DNA from: Candidatus Hermodarchaeota archaeon
GTDB taxonomy: Archaea; Asgardarchaeota; Hermodarchaeia; Hermodarchaeales; Hermodarchaeaceae
NCBI GenBank assembly: GCA_016839805.1
Contig: JAEOTO010000025.1
Location: 1 to 46,956, forward strand
Reading direction: 5' to 3'
DNA: 46,956 nucleotides
A program made the position numbers and the translations under genes. This document shows positions 30,782 through 39,366 of this stretch, in pieces. How positions within the stretch are numbered: the first letter of the stretch is position 1; each line of letters opens with the position of its first letter. Below the pieces are notes generated by a model, which was not told the DNA's origin, did not search any database, and worked only from the letters and a program-made list of their open reading frames with translations.

Positions 30782-31432
30782 ATGTCAATGAAACTTGAGA
30801 ACATCGTCTCTGCGGTAACCGAAGCACAAACTAAGTCGAAAAAGCGCAAATTTGAGGAAGCCATAGAAGTTATCGTCAATCTAAAGGGAATCGATCTGAA
30901 GAAAGGCGGAAAACAACTAAATGTTGATGTTACCCTTCCTCACGCTGTCGGAGAAGGTATGAAAGTGAGCATAATTGGTTCTGGAAACTTCGCATTTCGT
31001 GCACGTGAAGCCGGAGCCACCCGAGTCCTTGAACCAGAAGATGTCGAACGCCTAGAAACCGATAAGGATGCCGCCAAAGCATTAGCGGAGGAGATGAGCT
31101 TCTTCATCGCGCAAGCTGACCTAATGCCCCTCGTTGGTCGCGTTATGGGACCGTATCTTGGTCCTCGTGGTAAAATGCCCCGTCCCGTACCCCCTAATGC
31201 TGATCTCAAAGCGCTCCTTTCCGAATTTTCTTCTTCAGTAAAACTAAGAATGCGGAAGAGCTTAGTGATTCAAGCGAAGGTTGGAAAACGTAAAATGGAT
31301 TCCAAACAGGTTGCCGAAAACATACAAGCTGTTGTCGGTGCACTTGAACGGAACCTTGATCGGGGTATGCAAAACATCGACGAAATATTCACTAAAACCA
31401 CTATGGGTCCCGCAATCAAAATTGAAATGTAA
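30782..31432 (+). CDS. rpl1: Ribosomal protein L1
   Basis: A 216-residue protein of the L1 stalk, which moves E-site tRNA. KRKFEEAIEVIVNLKGIDLKKGGKQLNVDVTLPHAVGEG at the start, MPLVGRVMGPYLGPRGKMPRPVP in domain II, and TTMGPAIKIE at the end are diagnostic. In methanogens L1 represses its own mRNA; no clear L1-site mimic was recognised in the leader here. An ATG at 30788 is an alternative start. Confidence 0.95.
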   Translation: MSMKLENIVSAVTEAQTKSKKRKFEEAIEVIVNLKGIDLKKGGKQLNVDVTLPHAVGEGMKVSIIGSGNFAFRAREAGATRVLEPEDVERLETDKDAAKALAEEMSFFIAQADLMPLVGRVMGPYLGPRGKMPRPVPPNADLKALLSEFSSSVKLRMRKSLVIQAKVGKRKMDSKQVAENIQAVVGALERNLDRGMQNIDEIFTKTTMGPAIKIEM

Positions 31433-31449
31433 CAAGATGGTGAATCACC

Positions 31450-32376
31450 ATGAGTTCAGGCCAACAGACTCCCACAAAAGCTGAGGTACCCCTCACCTCA
31501 AAAGGGCGCCCTGTTCCTCAAGCCAAATTAGAACAAGTTAGTCATCTTGTCTCACTTCTGGAAAAATATGATTATATTTCGTTACTTCGCACCGAACAAA
31601 TAGGATCTAAACAATTTCAAGCTATCAAAAAGGCTCTGCGAAATAAGGCTATCATTTACATGGCTCGAAATTCTCTAATGGTACGTGCCCTTGAAGTCGT
31701 GGCTGCTAAGAAGAAGAACCTCGATAAGCTTATCCCGTTCGTAGAAGGTTCTTGTTCGTTTGCGTTTACCGATATCAGTCCTTTTGAACTCGATGATTTA
31801 CTCCAACAAAATAAAGCAAGGGCTCCTGCTAAAGTTGGAACTGTTACACCTGAAGATATCATTATTGAAGCAGGTAACACGGGCTTTCCACCGGGTCCGC
31901 TTATCTCTGAGTTGGGTCAAGTGGGTTTGAAAACGCGAATTCAAGGTGGCTCAATTTGGATCACCAAAGATCATGTCATTGTCAAGGCAGGAGACACTGT
32001 GACACGTGCCCAAGCACTAGTCTTATCTCGGTTAGGCATGGAGCCCTATGAAATCTTCCTTAAGCTCAGTGTAGCGTATGATAATGGAGTGATTCTATCT
32101 GCTGATGTTTTCGGAATTAGCCGAAGCGATGTACTGAATCAGTTAACTTTGGCTGCCCAAGAAGGATTAGCTCTCGCACTTACAATGAACTATATCAATG
32201 CAGAAACAGCTCCCTTTCTGCTGCAACAAGCCTTCTCGGAGGCACGAAGTCTCTCCCTTTTTGCAGGCATTCTCACGGAAGAGACTACCGATCAAGTGCT
32301 AGCTCAAGCTGAACAAAAAGCAACCGCCCTCGCCCAAGCCGTTCGAAACAAGAACCCAGAGGCAATGCCAAACTAG
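31450..32376 (+). CDS. rpl10: Ribosomal protein L10 (P0), without the acidic tail
   Basis: A 308-residue stalk base protein. The rRNA-binding domain covers residues 20-130, with RTEQIGSKQFQAIKKALRNKAIIYMARNSLM. The archaeal insertion includes NTGFPPGPLISELGQVGLKTRIQGGSIWI, and the helical spine that binds L12 dimers lies at the end. Most archaeal L10 proteins finish with an Ala/Glu-rich hinge and a GLGALFG-like peptide; this one ends at AVRNKNPEAMPN. The 106 bp before rpl12 contain no acidic frame, so it is not a simple frameshift. Confidence 0.95.
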   Translation: MSSGQQTPTKAEVPLTSKGRPVPQAKLEQVSHLVSLLEKYDYISLLRTEQIGSKQFQAIKKALRNKAIIYMARNSLMVRALEVVAAKKKNLDKLIPFVEGSCSFAFTDISPFELDDLLQQNKARAPAKVGTVTPEDIIIEAGNTGFPPGPLISELGQVGLKTRIQGGSIWITKDHVIVKAGDTVTRAQALVLSRLGMEPYEIFLKLSVAYDNGVILSADVFGISRSDVLNQLTLAAQEGLALALTMNYINAETAPFLLQQAFSEARSLSLFAGILTEETTDQVLAQAEQKATALAQAVRNKNPEAMPN

Positions 32377-32400
32377 ACGGGACGTAATTAAGACAAAAGA

Positions 32401-32455
32401 TTAAAATACGGCTCAACGGAAGCGTTCCCCCTCACAGGTAACGCCCCTGTCTTCC
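32401..32455 (+). promoter_or_regulatory. Possible internal promoter and hairpin before rpl12
   Basis: TTAAAATA (32401-32408) resembles a TATA box. GGAAG (32418-32422) pairs with CTTCC (32451-32455), and inside it ACAGG (32434-32438) pairs with CCTGT (32446-32450). A separate promoter or an RNA processing site would allow the extra L12 copies needed per ribosome. Confidence 0.4.
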
Positions 32456-32482
32456 AATAAAAAATCGGAGGACGATAATAAA

Positions 32483-32794
32483 ATGGAATACATTTACAGT
32501 GCAATGCTGCTTCACAAAGCGGGTAAAAAAGTATCTGCATCGGGTCTAACTAAAGTGCTTGAAGCTGCCGGGGTCTCACCAGACGAAGGTCGTATCAAAG
32601 CACTTGTTGCAACACTCAAGGACATTAATATAGACGAAGCTGTCAAAGCGGTCCCTGTTGCCGCTGCCCCTGCAGTTGCACCTGCTACTAAAGAAGCGCC
32701 TGAAAAGAAAGCTAAAGAAGAGAAACCCAAGAAAGAAGAAGAAGAAGAAGAAAAACCAGAAGAAGTTGCGGGGCTCGGTGCCCTCTTTGGTTAA
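32483..32794 (+). CDS. rpl12: Ribosomal protein L12 (P1)
   Basis: A 103-residue stalk protein. The helical dimer domain [31 protein letters not shown] is followed by an Ala/Pro hinge, a Lys/Glu-rich linker and the factor-binding end GLGALFG. It is present in several copies on L10 and recruits translation GTPases. The start follows a strong CGGAGGA site, stronger than those of its neighbours. Confidence 0.95.
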   Translation: MEYIYSAMLLHKAGKKVSASGLTKVLEAAGVSPDEGRIKALVATLKDINIDEAVKAVPVAAAPAVAPATKEAPEKKAKEEKPKKEEEEEEKPEEVAGLGALFG

Positions 32795-32879
32795 ATCGAT
32801 CCCAGGGGCGATTCTCTTCGATTTTCACATTTCTTTACTCGGCTAGTTTGAGATAGGCGACCCGCCTATCCCCATTCCC

Positions 32880-33428
32880 TTAATGTCCTCGACGGAGATA
32901 CCAACCTAAATCCTGCTGATTCTTAATGGAAACCTTTCCTGTCTCCGCTGATTTCAACAATCCATATCCCAAGGCTTCTCCCTGGTCATTAACCACAAGA
33001 ACTTTTCTCTCTTCTTCAAGAACCGCAGGCCAGTCCTTGAGATGTTGATTCTCTAAAGGCTGCCCGTAAAGAAATTTCTGTTCACCTGTGTGCGTTGTTA
33101 TCACTTTCACCGTGTCTTTAACAGCATCACCTAATGCGTGAAGAATATGCAAGCTAGGCTTCAGAGCCGTTTTAGTGAGTTCACCCAAGAAACGCCCAAT
33201 AAAATAAGGATGACGCAGGGGCTGGATTTGTGTATATAGACGCCATAAATCCGATGATAGGATGTAGACTTCTTGACGGCGTCCTTTTGCTATTATCATA
33301 TGTTGGTCCGTTAGAAGTTGATTCACCTTTTGCTCAGAAATGTATTCAGCGAGGCCTTTGTAGATTCTCTGTTCTTCCTCAGCTGTGGGGATCGAAAAAA
33401 TCAAGCGGCGACTTTTATCATTTTGCAT
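32880..33428 (-). CDS. nip7: Nip7-like ribosome biogenesis protein (pre-PUA and PUA)
   Basis: A 182-residue protein of the UPF0113/Nip7 family. The N-terminal domain (residues 1-95) holds the typical ADLW-like ILSSDLWRLY and HPYFIGRFLGELTKTALKPSLHIL. The C-terminal PUA domain (about 98-178) includes KVITTHTGEQKFLYGQPL and KVLVVNDQGEALGYGLL. Eukaryotic Nip7 acts in 60S biogenesis with the Nop2 methyltransferase. Here it overlaps an NSUN/Nop2-type methyltransferase gene by 28 bp on the same strand, so the two are probably translated together. Confidence 0.88.
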   Translation of the reverse strand: MQNDKSRRLIFSIPTAEEEQRIYKGLAEYISEQKVNQLLTDQHMIIAKGRRQEVYILSSDLWRLYTQIQPLRHPYFIGRFLGELTKTALKPSLHILHALGDAVKDTVKVITTHTGEQKFLYGQPLENQHLKDWPAVLEEERKVLVVNDQGEALGYGLLKSAETGKVSIKNQQDLGWYLRRGH

Positions 33429-34366
33429 ATGAAAAAACCCTCCAGTTGATGTTTGTAGGGGTAAAACCGTCGTGCTAAGTGTAATGATTCATCCAACTCC
33501 TGGTTGAAAGGCGCTGTAAACCCTGGTTCACCCAGGGGCAGACCAGCATCAACGATCTGTATTGGGCAACGCTGTAGAGCATAGTCAATAATTTTCTCAT
33601 TTTCCTCAGGAGCAAAAGAGCAGGTCGCATATACCAAAACACCATTCTCTCGAAGCAGCTGGTTAGCCGCTAGAATCAAACGTTTTTGCACATTTGCTAA
33701 GATTGTTATGTCTTTAGTTATTCGACTTTGTTTACGTGTGGGATCCACTGGGATTAACCCTTCACCTGTGCATGGAGCGTCTAACAACACCGCGTCAGCT
33801 TGGATACCGAATTCAGGTAACTGCGTTGCATCCATCCGAATCGCCAGTGAATTTTCCACCCGCATTCGAGAAAGGTTCGACCGAAGACTCCTAATCCGAT
33901 CGCGACTAATATCCGTGGCTAATATTGCACCCTTGTTTTCCATGAACTGTGCAATTAACGTGGTTTTTCCACCTGGTGCCGCACACATATCGACAACCAC
34001 TTGATCCGCCTGGGGGTTCAGCGCTTCAACTGCCCACATAGATGCTGCACTTTGGAGCAGATAATATCCCAAGAGGTATTCCGTGGTCGCTCCCAAACTT
34101 ACAGTCGATTGGCGGACACGATACGCATATGGTAGACCGTCCACAGGTTCCAATTGGACACCTTTCGTTTGGAGTCGAGTAGCCACTTCAGTCGGGGAGG
34201 CCGCTAGCGTGTTCATACGAATCGTACTGGGTATCGCCAGTTCATTTCCCTTCAGAAATTGAACAGTTTCTGAGCCAAATAATTCCAGATAACGCTCTAT
34301 CATATACTGACGGTAACCATACTGTTTTGCTAATTGCTCTGCTTCCCGATTGTTCACCAAAACCAC
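33401..34366 (-). CDS. NOL1/NOP2/Sun-family RNA m5C methyltransferase (no PUA)
   Basis: A 321-residue enzyme. An N-terminal RNA-recognition region (residues 1-100, with IPSTIRMNTLAASPTEV) is followed by the SAM domain: VDMCAAPGGKTTLIAQF, DAPCTGEGLI (motif IV cysteine) and VYATCSFAPEENE (motif VI cysteine). Unlike the enzyme at 13051 it lacks a PUA insert and ends shortly after the catalytic domain; the adjacent Nip7 may supply RNA binding. The start is GTG at 34366, with a GTG three codons later also possible. The likely target is rRNA or tRNA cytosine. Confidence 0.9.
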   Translation of the reverse strand: MVLVNNREAEQLAKQYGYRQYMIERYLELFGSETVQFLKGNELAIPSTIRMNTLAASPTEVATRLQTKGVQLEPVDGLPYAYRVRQSTVSLGATTEYLLGYYLLQSAASMWAVEALNPQADQVVVDMCAAPGGKTTLIAQFMENKGAILATDISRDRIRSLRSNLSRMRVENSLAIRMDATQLPEFGIQADAVLLDAPCTGEGLIPVDPTRKQSRITKDITILANVQKRLILAANQLLRENGVLVYATCSFAPEENEKIIDYALQRCPIQIVDAGLPLGEPGFTAPFNQELDESLHLARRFYPYKHQLEGFFICKMIKVAA

Positions 34367-34446
34367 ACAGTTATTCTAGCAACGCGGCAAGGCTTAAGAA
34401 GAATCCGCCTCCACACAATACAATATAACTACTATGGTGAACACTG

Positions 34447-34680
34447 ATGTGTCTCGCAATTCCTGCTCAAGTTGTTAGCATCGAGGGTAACACCGCGACT
34501 GTAGACTTTGGAGGGGTGAAACGCTCCGTATCCGTTGCTCTCCTCGAAAAGATTGAACCCGGTGACTACGTCATTGTTCACACAGGTTATGCTATCCAAA
34601 AGATGGATCAAAAAGAAGCCGAAGAGAGTTTGGAACTTTGGCGTGAAATTTTGGCAGGAGATACAGCGCCAGAATCATAA
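34447..34680 (+). CDS. hypC: Hydrogenase maturation chaperone HypC/HupF
   Basis: A 77-residue protein starting MCLAIPAQVV, the family signature in which Cys2 carries the Fe(CN)2CO fragment to the large subunit of [NiFe] hydrogenase. The OB-like core NTATVDFGGVKRSVSVALLEKIEPGDYVIVHTGYAIQKMD is complete. GGTGA lies 6 bases before the ATG. No other hyp or hydrogenase gene is in the window, so HypC is encoded apart from its partners. Confidence 0.93.
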   Translation: MCLAIPAQVVSIEGNTATVDFGGVKRSVSVALLEKIEPGDYVIVHTGYAIQKMDQKEAEESLELWREILAGDTAPES

Positions 34681-34787
34681 ATACTTCGTTACTCTGGTCT
34701 TTAACGAATTGGATAAAAGAAGGAAAGGTGGTCCCCCGCGAAGGGAGACACCCGACGTTCTGCTAGCATGTCAGTGCGTTTTTCTGG

Positions 34788-35123
34788 TTACTCTTCCTTT
34801 GCTTCCTCTTCTTCCTCGATTTCTTCAAGGGGAATCGGAGGTGGTGTTGTAAGCATCGTCCAACCAATCCAAGCCACAATGAAGAGTATAAGCACAATCG
34901 CTAGCCACATCGGAATCGCTACCGCGAAGTAGGGCTCTCGGATGACTGGAATCCAACCAAGAAATGGCCACCATGGGTGAGTTGTTGGATAATCAAGAAC
35001 TCCACCTGTTGGAAAGACACTGAGGAACATGAAGGGATAAATTAGCGCCCAATAGGTATAATAGAGTAGGATTAGAATCGCGAAGAGGAGTATGAGAAAA
35101 CCATAGATTTTATCTCGAGCCAT
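34788..35123 (-). CDS. Two-helix membrane protein with acidic tail
   Basis: A 111-residue protein with hydrophobic segments at about residues 6-35 and 68-92. An external Pro/Trp-rich loop lies between them (TTHPWWPFLGWIPVIREP), and a cytoplasmic end TTPPPIPLEEIEEEEEAKEE follows. No family is claimed; the size and two-helix plan recall accessory subunits of membrane glycosyltransferases, and sugar genes follow. The ATG at 35123 gives a plausible MARDKIYG start. Confidence 0.55.
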   Translation of the reverse strand: MARDKIYGFLILLFAILILLYYTYWALIYPFMFLSVFPTGGVLDYPTTHPWWPFLGWIPVIREPYFAVAIPMWLAIVLILFIVAWIGWTMLTTPPPIPLEEIEEEEEAKEE

Positions 35124-35315
35124 AATCGGTTACCCCTAAAGTTAGGGAATCTGGGACTGCCTTGCTAAGGGCTTGTTCTTAAGTCTTACCCACAAGCAGT
35201 CCAAATCCTAGAATAGAGACATAGAATTCCCCATAAATACTTATGGCAGAAAATGAATGCATTCACAGTCTCAAAATTATAGTAGTCAGGTCCAAACACA
35301 GAAGAAGGGTACGTA

Positions 35316-36383
35316 ATGAAAGCAGTAATCTTAGCCGGTGGATTTGGTACACGACTCCGTCCCCTTACCTGCAGTCGACCTAAACAACTCCTTCCACTCG
35401 GAACTTCTACACTCATCGGCTATCTGCTGGAGCAACTTCAACAGGCTAATGTATCCGAGGTTATCCTAGCTACTGGCCACGACATCAAGCATCTACAAGA
35501 ATATCTTGGTGATGGCTCAGCCTATGAGTTAATAGTTCACTATTCTGTCGAATCAGAACCACTCGGCACTGCAGGTGCCATTAAACATGCCGAATCATTT
35601 CTTCAAGGCGAGGACAGGTTTCTGGTTCTGAATGGCGACATCGTCTCAGACATCAAGTATCTTCAGCTCATCAAACATCATCAGCAACATAAAGCCACAG
35701 CAACTATTACTTTATTCAAAGTCCAAGATCCAAGCCGGTATGGTGTTGTAGAGATTACTCCGGAAGGACGAATTCGACGGTTTGTAGAAAAACCCGCACC
35801 TGGTCAAGCCCCAAGCAATCTAATTAATGCCGGTTGTTATGTTCTCAACCACACCATACTCGACCAGATTCCCTCCAATCGAGAAGTATCTATAGAACGT
35901 GAGGTTTTTCCTGCTCTGTGCAATTCAGCAACAGTGATTGGATGGGAACACCAAGGAATTTGGGTCGATACAGGAACCCCGGCCTCATTCCTTGAAGCCC
36001 ATCACGCTCTTTTAACAAAAATGCGTAAAAGCCAGTTCATTGGAGAAGAAACTCAAATTGCTTCATCCGCTGTAATTGGCTCTAATGTAACCATTGGCAA
36101 ACGCGCGGTTATTGGACCCCACACACGACTCACGAATACAGTAATTTTCGATGATGCAATCGTTGGTGAAGGTACAATCATTAACGAAGCGATTATCGGG
36201 CAAGGTGTAGTGATTGGGAAAGACCTTCGCTTAGAAAAACATGTAATAGTTGGGGATGGCGCCATTATAGAGGCGGGTGCAAACATCCCGCCAGGGACCC
36301 TCATCTGTCCCAACTGCCACATAAAGAAAGATGAAACGCCTCCTCACTGTTTTGTAAAGAACTACAAATCACTCAGTGTCTGA
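35316..36383 (+). CDS. Sugar-1-phosphate nucleotidyltransferase with left-handed beta-helix domain
   Basis: A 355-residue enzyme that makes NDP-sugars. The N-terminal Rossmann domain begins MKAVILAGGFGTRLRPLT and has RPKQLLPLG, the NTP-binding loop and catalytic lysine, then FLVLNGDIVSD and VEKP. From about residue 240, hexapeptide repeats (SAVIGSNVTIGKRAVIGPHTRL, AIIGQGVVIGKDL) form a left-handed beta helix. Relatives use glucose-1-P or mannose-1-P; sequence does not decide between them. It heads the glycan cluster and overlaps the DUF1616 gene end-to-end by 15 bp. Confidence 0.88.
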   Translation: MKAVILAGGFGTRLRPLTCSRPKQLLPLGTSTLIGYLLEQLQQANVSEVILATGHDIKHLQEYLGDGSAYELIVHYSVESEPLGTAGAIKHAESFLQGEDRFLVLNGDIVSDIKYLQLIKHHQQHKATATITLFKVQDPSRYGVVEITPEGRIRRFVEKPAPGQAPSNLINAGCYVLNHTILDQIPSNREVSIEREVFPALCNSATVIGWEHQGIWVDTGTPASFLEAHHALLTKMRKSQFIGEETQIASSAVIGSNVTIGKRAVIGPHTRLTNTVIFDDAIVGEGTIINEAIIGQGVVIGKDLRLEKHVIVGDGAIIEAGANIPPGTLICPNCHIKKDETPPHCFVKNYKSLSV

Positions 36384-37025
36384 TGGAGCAGAATTCGGCG
36401 GGTTCACAATGAGAACCCGCGCACGACGAATCGTCGCTATAAAAACACTAACTAGCGTAATCACCGCAAGGACTGTGGCTGTCGGAACCAAAGTGATACC
36501 CCACGGCGTGAAATTTAATGCAAATCCCACTAACACCGCGAAAGCAATACTCAATCCGCACGAAAGCGCCAACCGTTCCCATCGATCAATATAACGCTCA
36601 AAGGGAAAGAGAGCCCGAACAAAAGCAAAGCCCGGTACAAACACCAGCAGTAATCCACCGAAAATCCAACGCAAAATGACTAATGGAAACAACTCCACCG
36701 GAATTAAGAAAGTAGTGCTTAACCCCAAAACCAATAACACGAGCGTAAACCACAGATCAAACGCTAGTGTACTCCGCAAATACGTAAATATGCTCGATAC
36801 CGGTGTCATCACTGTATCTTCAGATGCACCTGGCAGGTTCAGAATCACCTTTCCCTCATTAGCCAAGTCCTTAATCATCCGCAGCGCTACGTCCTCAGGG
36901 ACACCTTTCCCCTTTAACTCAGTCACCACACCTGCCACGTTAGCAAAACGGCGACTCCGCAGCGCTTCCAGAATCAGCTCCCGTACTGTTTCCGGAACAT
37001 AGGTATCTTTTTCACGGAGTAACAT
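36369..37025 (-). CDS. DUF1616-type membrane protein with N-terminal winged-helix region
   Basis: A 218-residue protein. Residues 1-70 are soluble and helical (VRELILEALRSRRFANVAGVVTELKGKGVPEDVALRMIKDLANEGKVIL), resembling a winged helix. The rest has four membrane segments with the DUF1616 signature VPGFAFVRALFPFERYIDRWERLALSCGLSIAF and LNFTPWGI. The extracellular domain that normally follows in DUF1616 proteins is absent here, but a similar one is encoded divergently at 37641. The ATG at 37025 is chosen over 37049 because GGAGAGG precedes it. Function unknown. Confidence 0.75.
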   Translation of the reverse strand: MLLREKDTYVPETVRELILEALRSRRFANVAGVVTELKGKGVPEDVALRMIKDLANEGKVILNLPGASEDTVMTPVSSIFTYLRSTLAFDLWFTLVLLVLGLSTTFLIPVELFPLVILRWIFGGLLLVFVPGFAFVRALFPFERYIDRWERLALSCGLSIAFAVLVGFALNFTPWGITLVPTATVLAVITLVSVFIATIRRARVLIVNPPNSAPSDTE

Positions 37026-37095
37026 CAGGCAAACGTCCTCTCCGACCATTAAGCAAAGATTCTTTTAATCTTTAACTCCTATTCCCTTGGCGCCT

Positions 37096-37644
37096 ATGAA
37101 ACGTCAACACATGGTTCTACTACTGGGTTTTACTCTCCTTCTAATCACCCTGAGCTCACCAGGGATCATTTACAGTGCTTTTCACTCCCCATTCCGCTTC
37201 TTGGTGATTCCATCCCAACAATCAGAAGCTGAAAATGCTATCAACGCAGCTCAATCCGCAATTAATATCGCCTACACCCACCTAGTTGTCGCCGATCGAA
37301 CCGGAGCGCCAATTATTGACCTAATAGAAAGCCTCAATAACGCTATTGCCGACCTCAACCAAGCACGAACAGTGTACAACAATATGGATTATACCTCCGC
37401 AATTACTCTGGCTGGGAATGCGCAATACATTGCCGACTCTATTACTGAACAATCCCAACATCGGCGAATTGCCACGTTAGTCCAGCTACAAGTTCAAATT
37501 ATCCTTGCCATCGCAGTTACGGCAATTGTCATACTTGTCACTTATCTTGCCCTGACTCGATGGTACAAATATCGGAAACAACAACGACGAGACCTTCTCC
37601 AAATGGAAATTCGCCTTCCCGATGAGGAGGACGACGAGTCATGA
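37096..37644 (+). CDS. Secreted coiled-coil protein with C-terminal membrane anchor
   Basis: A 182-residue protein. A signal peptide (residues 1-30, MKRQHMVLLLGFTLLLITLSS) is followed by an external helical region of alanine/asparagine-rich repeats (AENAINAAQSAINIAYTHL, SLNNAIADLNQARTVYNNMDYTSAITLAGNAQ). A membrane helix (about 137-158) and a basic, then acidic cytoplasmic tail (LPDEEDDES) complete it. No family was recognised. The stop overlaps the start of the next gene by 4 bp, so the two products are probably made together and may interact at the cell surface. Confidence 0.7.
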   Translation: MKRQHMVLLLGFTLLLITLSSPGIIYSAFHSPFRFLVIPSQQSEAENAINAAQSAINIAYTHLVVADRTGAPIIDLIESLNNAIADLNQARTVYNNMDYTSAITLAGNAQYIADSITEQSQHRRIATLVQLQVQIILAIAVTAIVILVTYLALTRWYKYRKQQRRDLLQMEIRLPDEEDDES

Positions 37645-38126
37645 AGAAACACACTCAAACTGTTCTTACTATTCTCATGTTTGGCATCGTCTTCGCCACA
37701 GGAACTCTATTGGTATCAGTCTGGATTCTTCCGCCCCCTCAACCAACACCTGCGATAGCCCTACTCAACGAAAATATGGAAGCGCGTAACTATCCCACCA
37801 ATGTCACCGTCAATACCAATATCACCTTGAACATCGAAGTGTACAATTTCATGGGGTTCGTGCAGTACTTCTATGTGCGAACCAAGCTAGCCAACGATAC
37901 CACAATGGCATCCACTACAACCCAATCCCCAGCTTCTCTATTACAACAAAACGAACGGATTGTATCCAATGGTGGTATTTGGCGGTTTCCTGTTCAGTTG
38001 AACATGACAACACCTGGCCTCAATTACCGCTTAACCTTTGAACTCTGGCAGTATGACTCGGCGCTTGATGCGATTACATATACGGGCGTATGGGTTCACC
38101 TTCCCCTCAATGTAACTGGACCCTAA
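37641..38126 (+). CDS. Membrane-anchored extracellular domain similar to the DUF1616 C-terminus
   Basis: A 161-residue protein with an N-terminal anchor (residues 7-30) and an external beta-rich domain. AIALLNENMEARNYPTNVTVNTNITLNIEVYNFMG recalls the extracytoplasmic half of DUF1616 proteins, where a YPTxVTVGExxTLxxxVxNHE stretch is typical. It contains several N-x-T sequons. Its ATG overlaps the TGA of the preceding gene, and the membrane half of a DUF1616 protein is encoded divergently at 36369. Confidence 0.65.
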   Translation: MKKHTQTVLTILMFGIVFATGTLLVSVWILPPPQPTPAIALLNENMEARNYPTNVTVNTNITLNIEVYNFMGFVQYFYVRTKLANDTTMASTTTQSPASLLQQNERIVSNGGIWRFPVQLNMTTPGLNYRLTFELWQYDSALDAITYTGVWVHLPLNVTGP

Positions 38127-38171
38127 TCACACGAAAATTAGTAAGTTATGAAAGGTATTGGAGACGAGGTC

Positions 38172-39341
38172 ATGGGACGTCGATTACGGATTACACAGGT
38201 CGTCCATGACTTCCACCCCGTCGTTGGCGGCATCGAAACCTATGCTTACAATTTGGCAAAAGGACTCGTGGAAGCTGGTCACCATGTCAAAGTTTACACT
38301 GCACGCTTGCCCGGTTTACCACGCTACGAGTGTTGGGAAGGCATCCATATCTTCCGATTCCGAGCTGTAATGCGACCCTTTAGCTACCCCTTTATACCTG
38401 GTCTCATTCCTGCCCTTACCCGCGATCAATCTGATATCCTTCATGCCCACATCAATTCACCCATGACCGTTGACTTCACGGCATTCTCCAGCCGTTTAGT
38501 AGGAATCCCATTAGTCATTACCTATCACGCTGATGCTCTCATTACAGATCTCGCCCTCAAACCACCCATGTTCCGACGGTGGCTAAGCCAAGTTTACTGG
38601 CTCTCTCGTCATGCTGCAGCGAACATCGCTAAACATCTAATCGTGACGTCTCCCATCTATCTTGAAAGTTCTCCCTTCCTCCAACGATACCGTGACAAAA
38701 CCTCAGTCATTCCCGCCTCAGTGAATCCTTACTATCTGGCACCCCTCCAAGAAACCCGTCAAGCAAAGGAAAGCATTGGCTTCTCTCCAGACCATCCACT
38801 CATCCTCTTTGTGGGTCGCTTGGTTCCCTATAAAGGGCTTGATGTGTTACTACGGGCATTTCACCAAATTCATAACCAATTTCCCAATGCCCAACTCGCT
38901 ATTGTGGGTACTGGACCTCAACACAACAACCTTCAGGAAATGAGCCGAAAAATCGGTTTGGAAAAAGTTGTACATTATCTTGGCGGCTTACCACAACGAC
39001 GTCTACGCGATATATATTCCGCCTGCGATGTTTTCGTCTTACCTTCGCGCTCACGATCCGAAGCCTTTGGAATCGTTCTATTAGAGGCTATGGCCCGTGG
39101 AAAACCTGTCGTTGCTACTCATGTCGGGGGGATCCCCTACGTTGTAGAGGACCAAACCACGGGAATCTTAGTTCCCCCCTATGATCCGGTTCCCCTGAGA
39201 AAGGCAATCATCGCGCTTCTCCAAGATCCGAGTTTCAGACTAAGATTAGGTGAAGATGGACGGAAACGGGTTCTCAAATATTTCACAAGGAAACCTACCA
39301 CACAACAATTAGAACAACTTTATCTTAACCTACTTTCCTAG
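38172..39341 (+). CDS. GT4-family glycosyltransferase
   Basis: A 389-residue GT-B enzyme. The N-terminal domain begins RRLRITQVVHDFHPVVGGIETYAYNLAKGL, with the glycine loop GGIE. The C-terminal domain holds ILFVGRLVPYKGLDVLLRAF, the donor-binding lysine region, and RSEAFGIVLLEAMARGKPVVATHVGGIPYVVE, the ExxxxxxxE motif. It transfers a sugar from a nucleotide donor with retention. The ATG at 38172 is chosen because GGAG lies 9 bases before it; 38148 is possible. It is convergent with the flippase gene. Confidence 0.9.
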   Translation: MGRRLRITQVVHDFHPVVGGIETYAYNLAKGLVEAGHHVKVYTARLPGLPRYECWEGIHIFRFRAVMRPFSYPFIPGLIPALTRDQSDILHAHINSPMTVDFTAFSSRLVGIPLVITYHADALITDLALKPPMFRRWLSQVYWLSRHAAANIAKHLIVTSPIYLESSPFLQRYRDKTSVIPASVNPYYLAPLQETRQAKESIGFSPDHPLILFVGRLVPYKGLDVLLRAFHQIHNQFPNAQLAIVGTGPQHNNLQEMSRKIGLEKVVHYLGGLPQRRLRDIYSACDVFVLPSRSRSEAFGIVLLEAMARGKPVVATHVGGIPYVVEDQTTGILVPPYDPVPLRKAIIALLQDPSFRLRLGEDGRKRVLKYFTRKPTTQQLEQLYLNLLS

Positions 39342-39366
39342 TCCACCTCATTCCCCCGCTAGTCTT

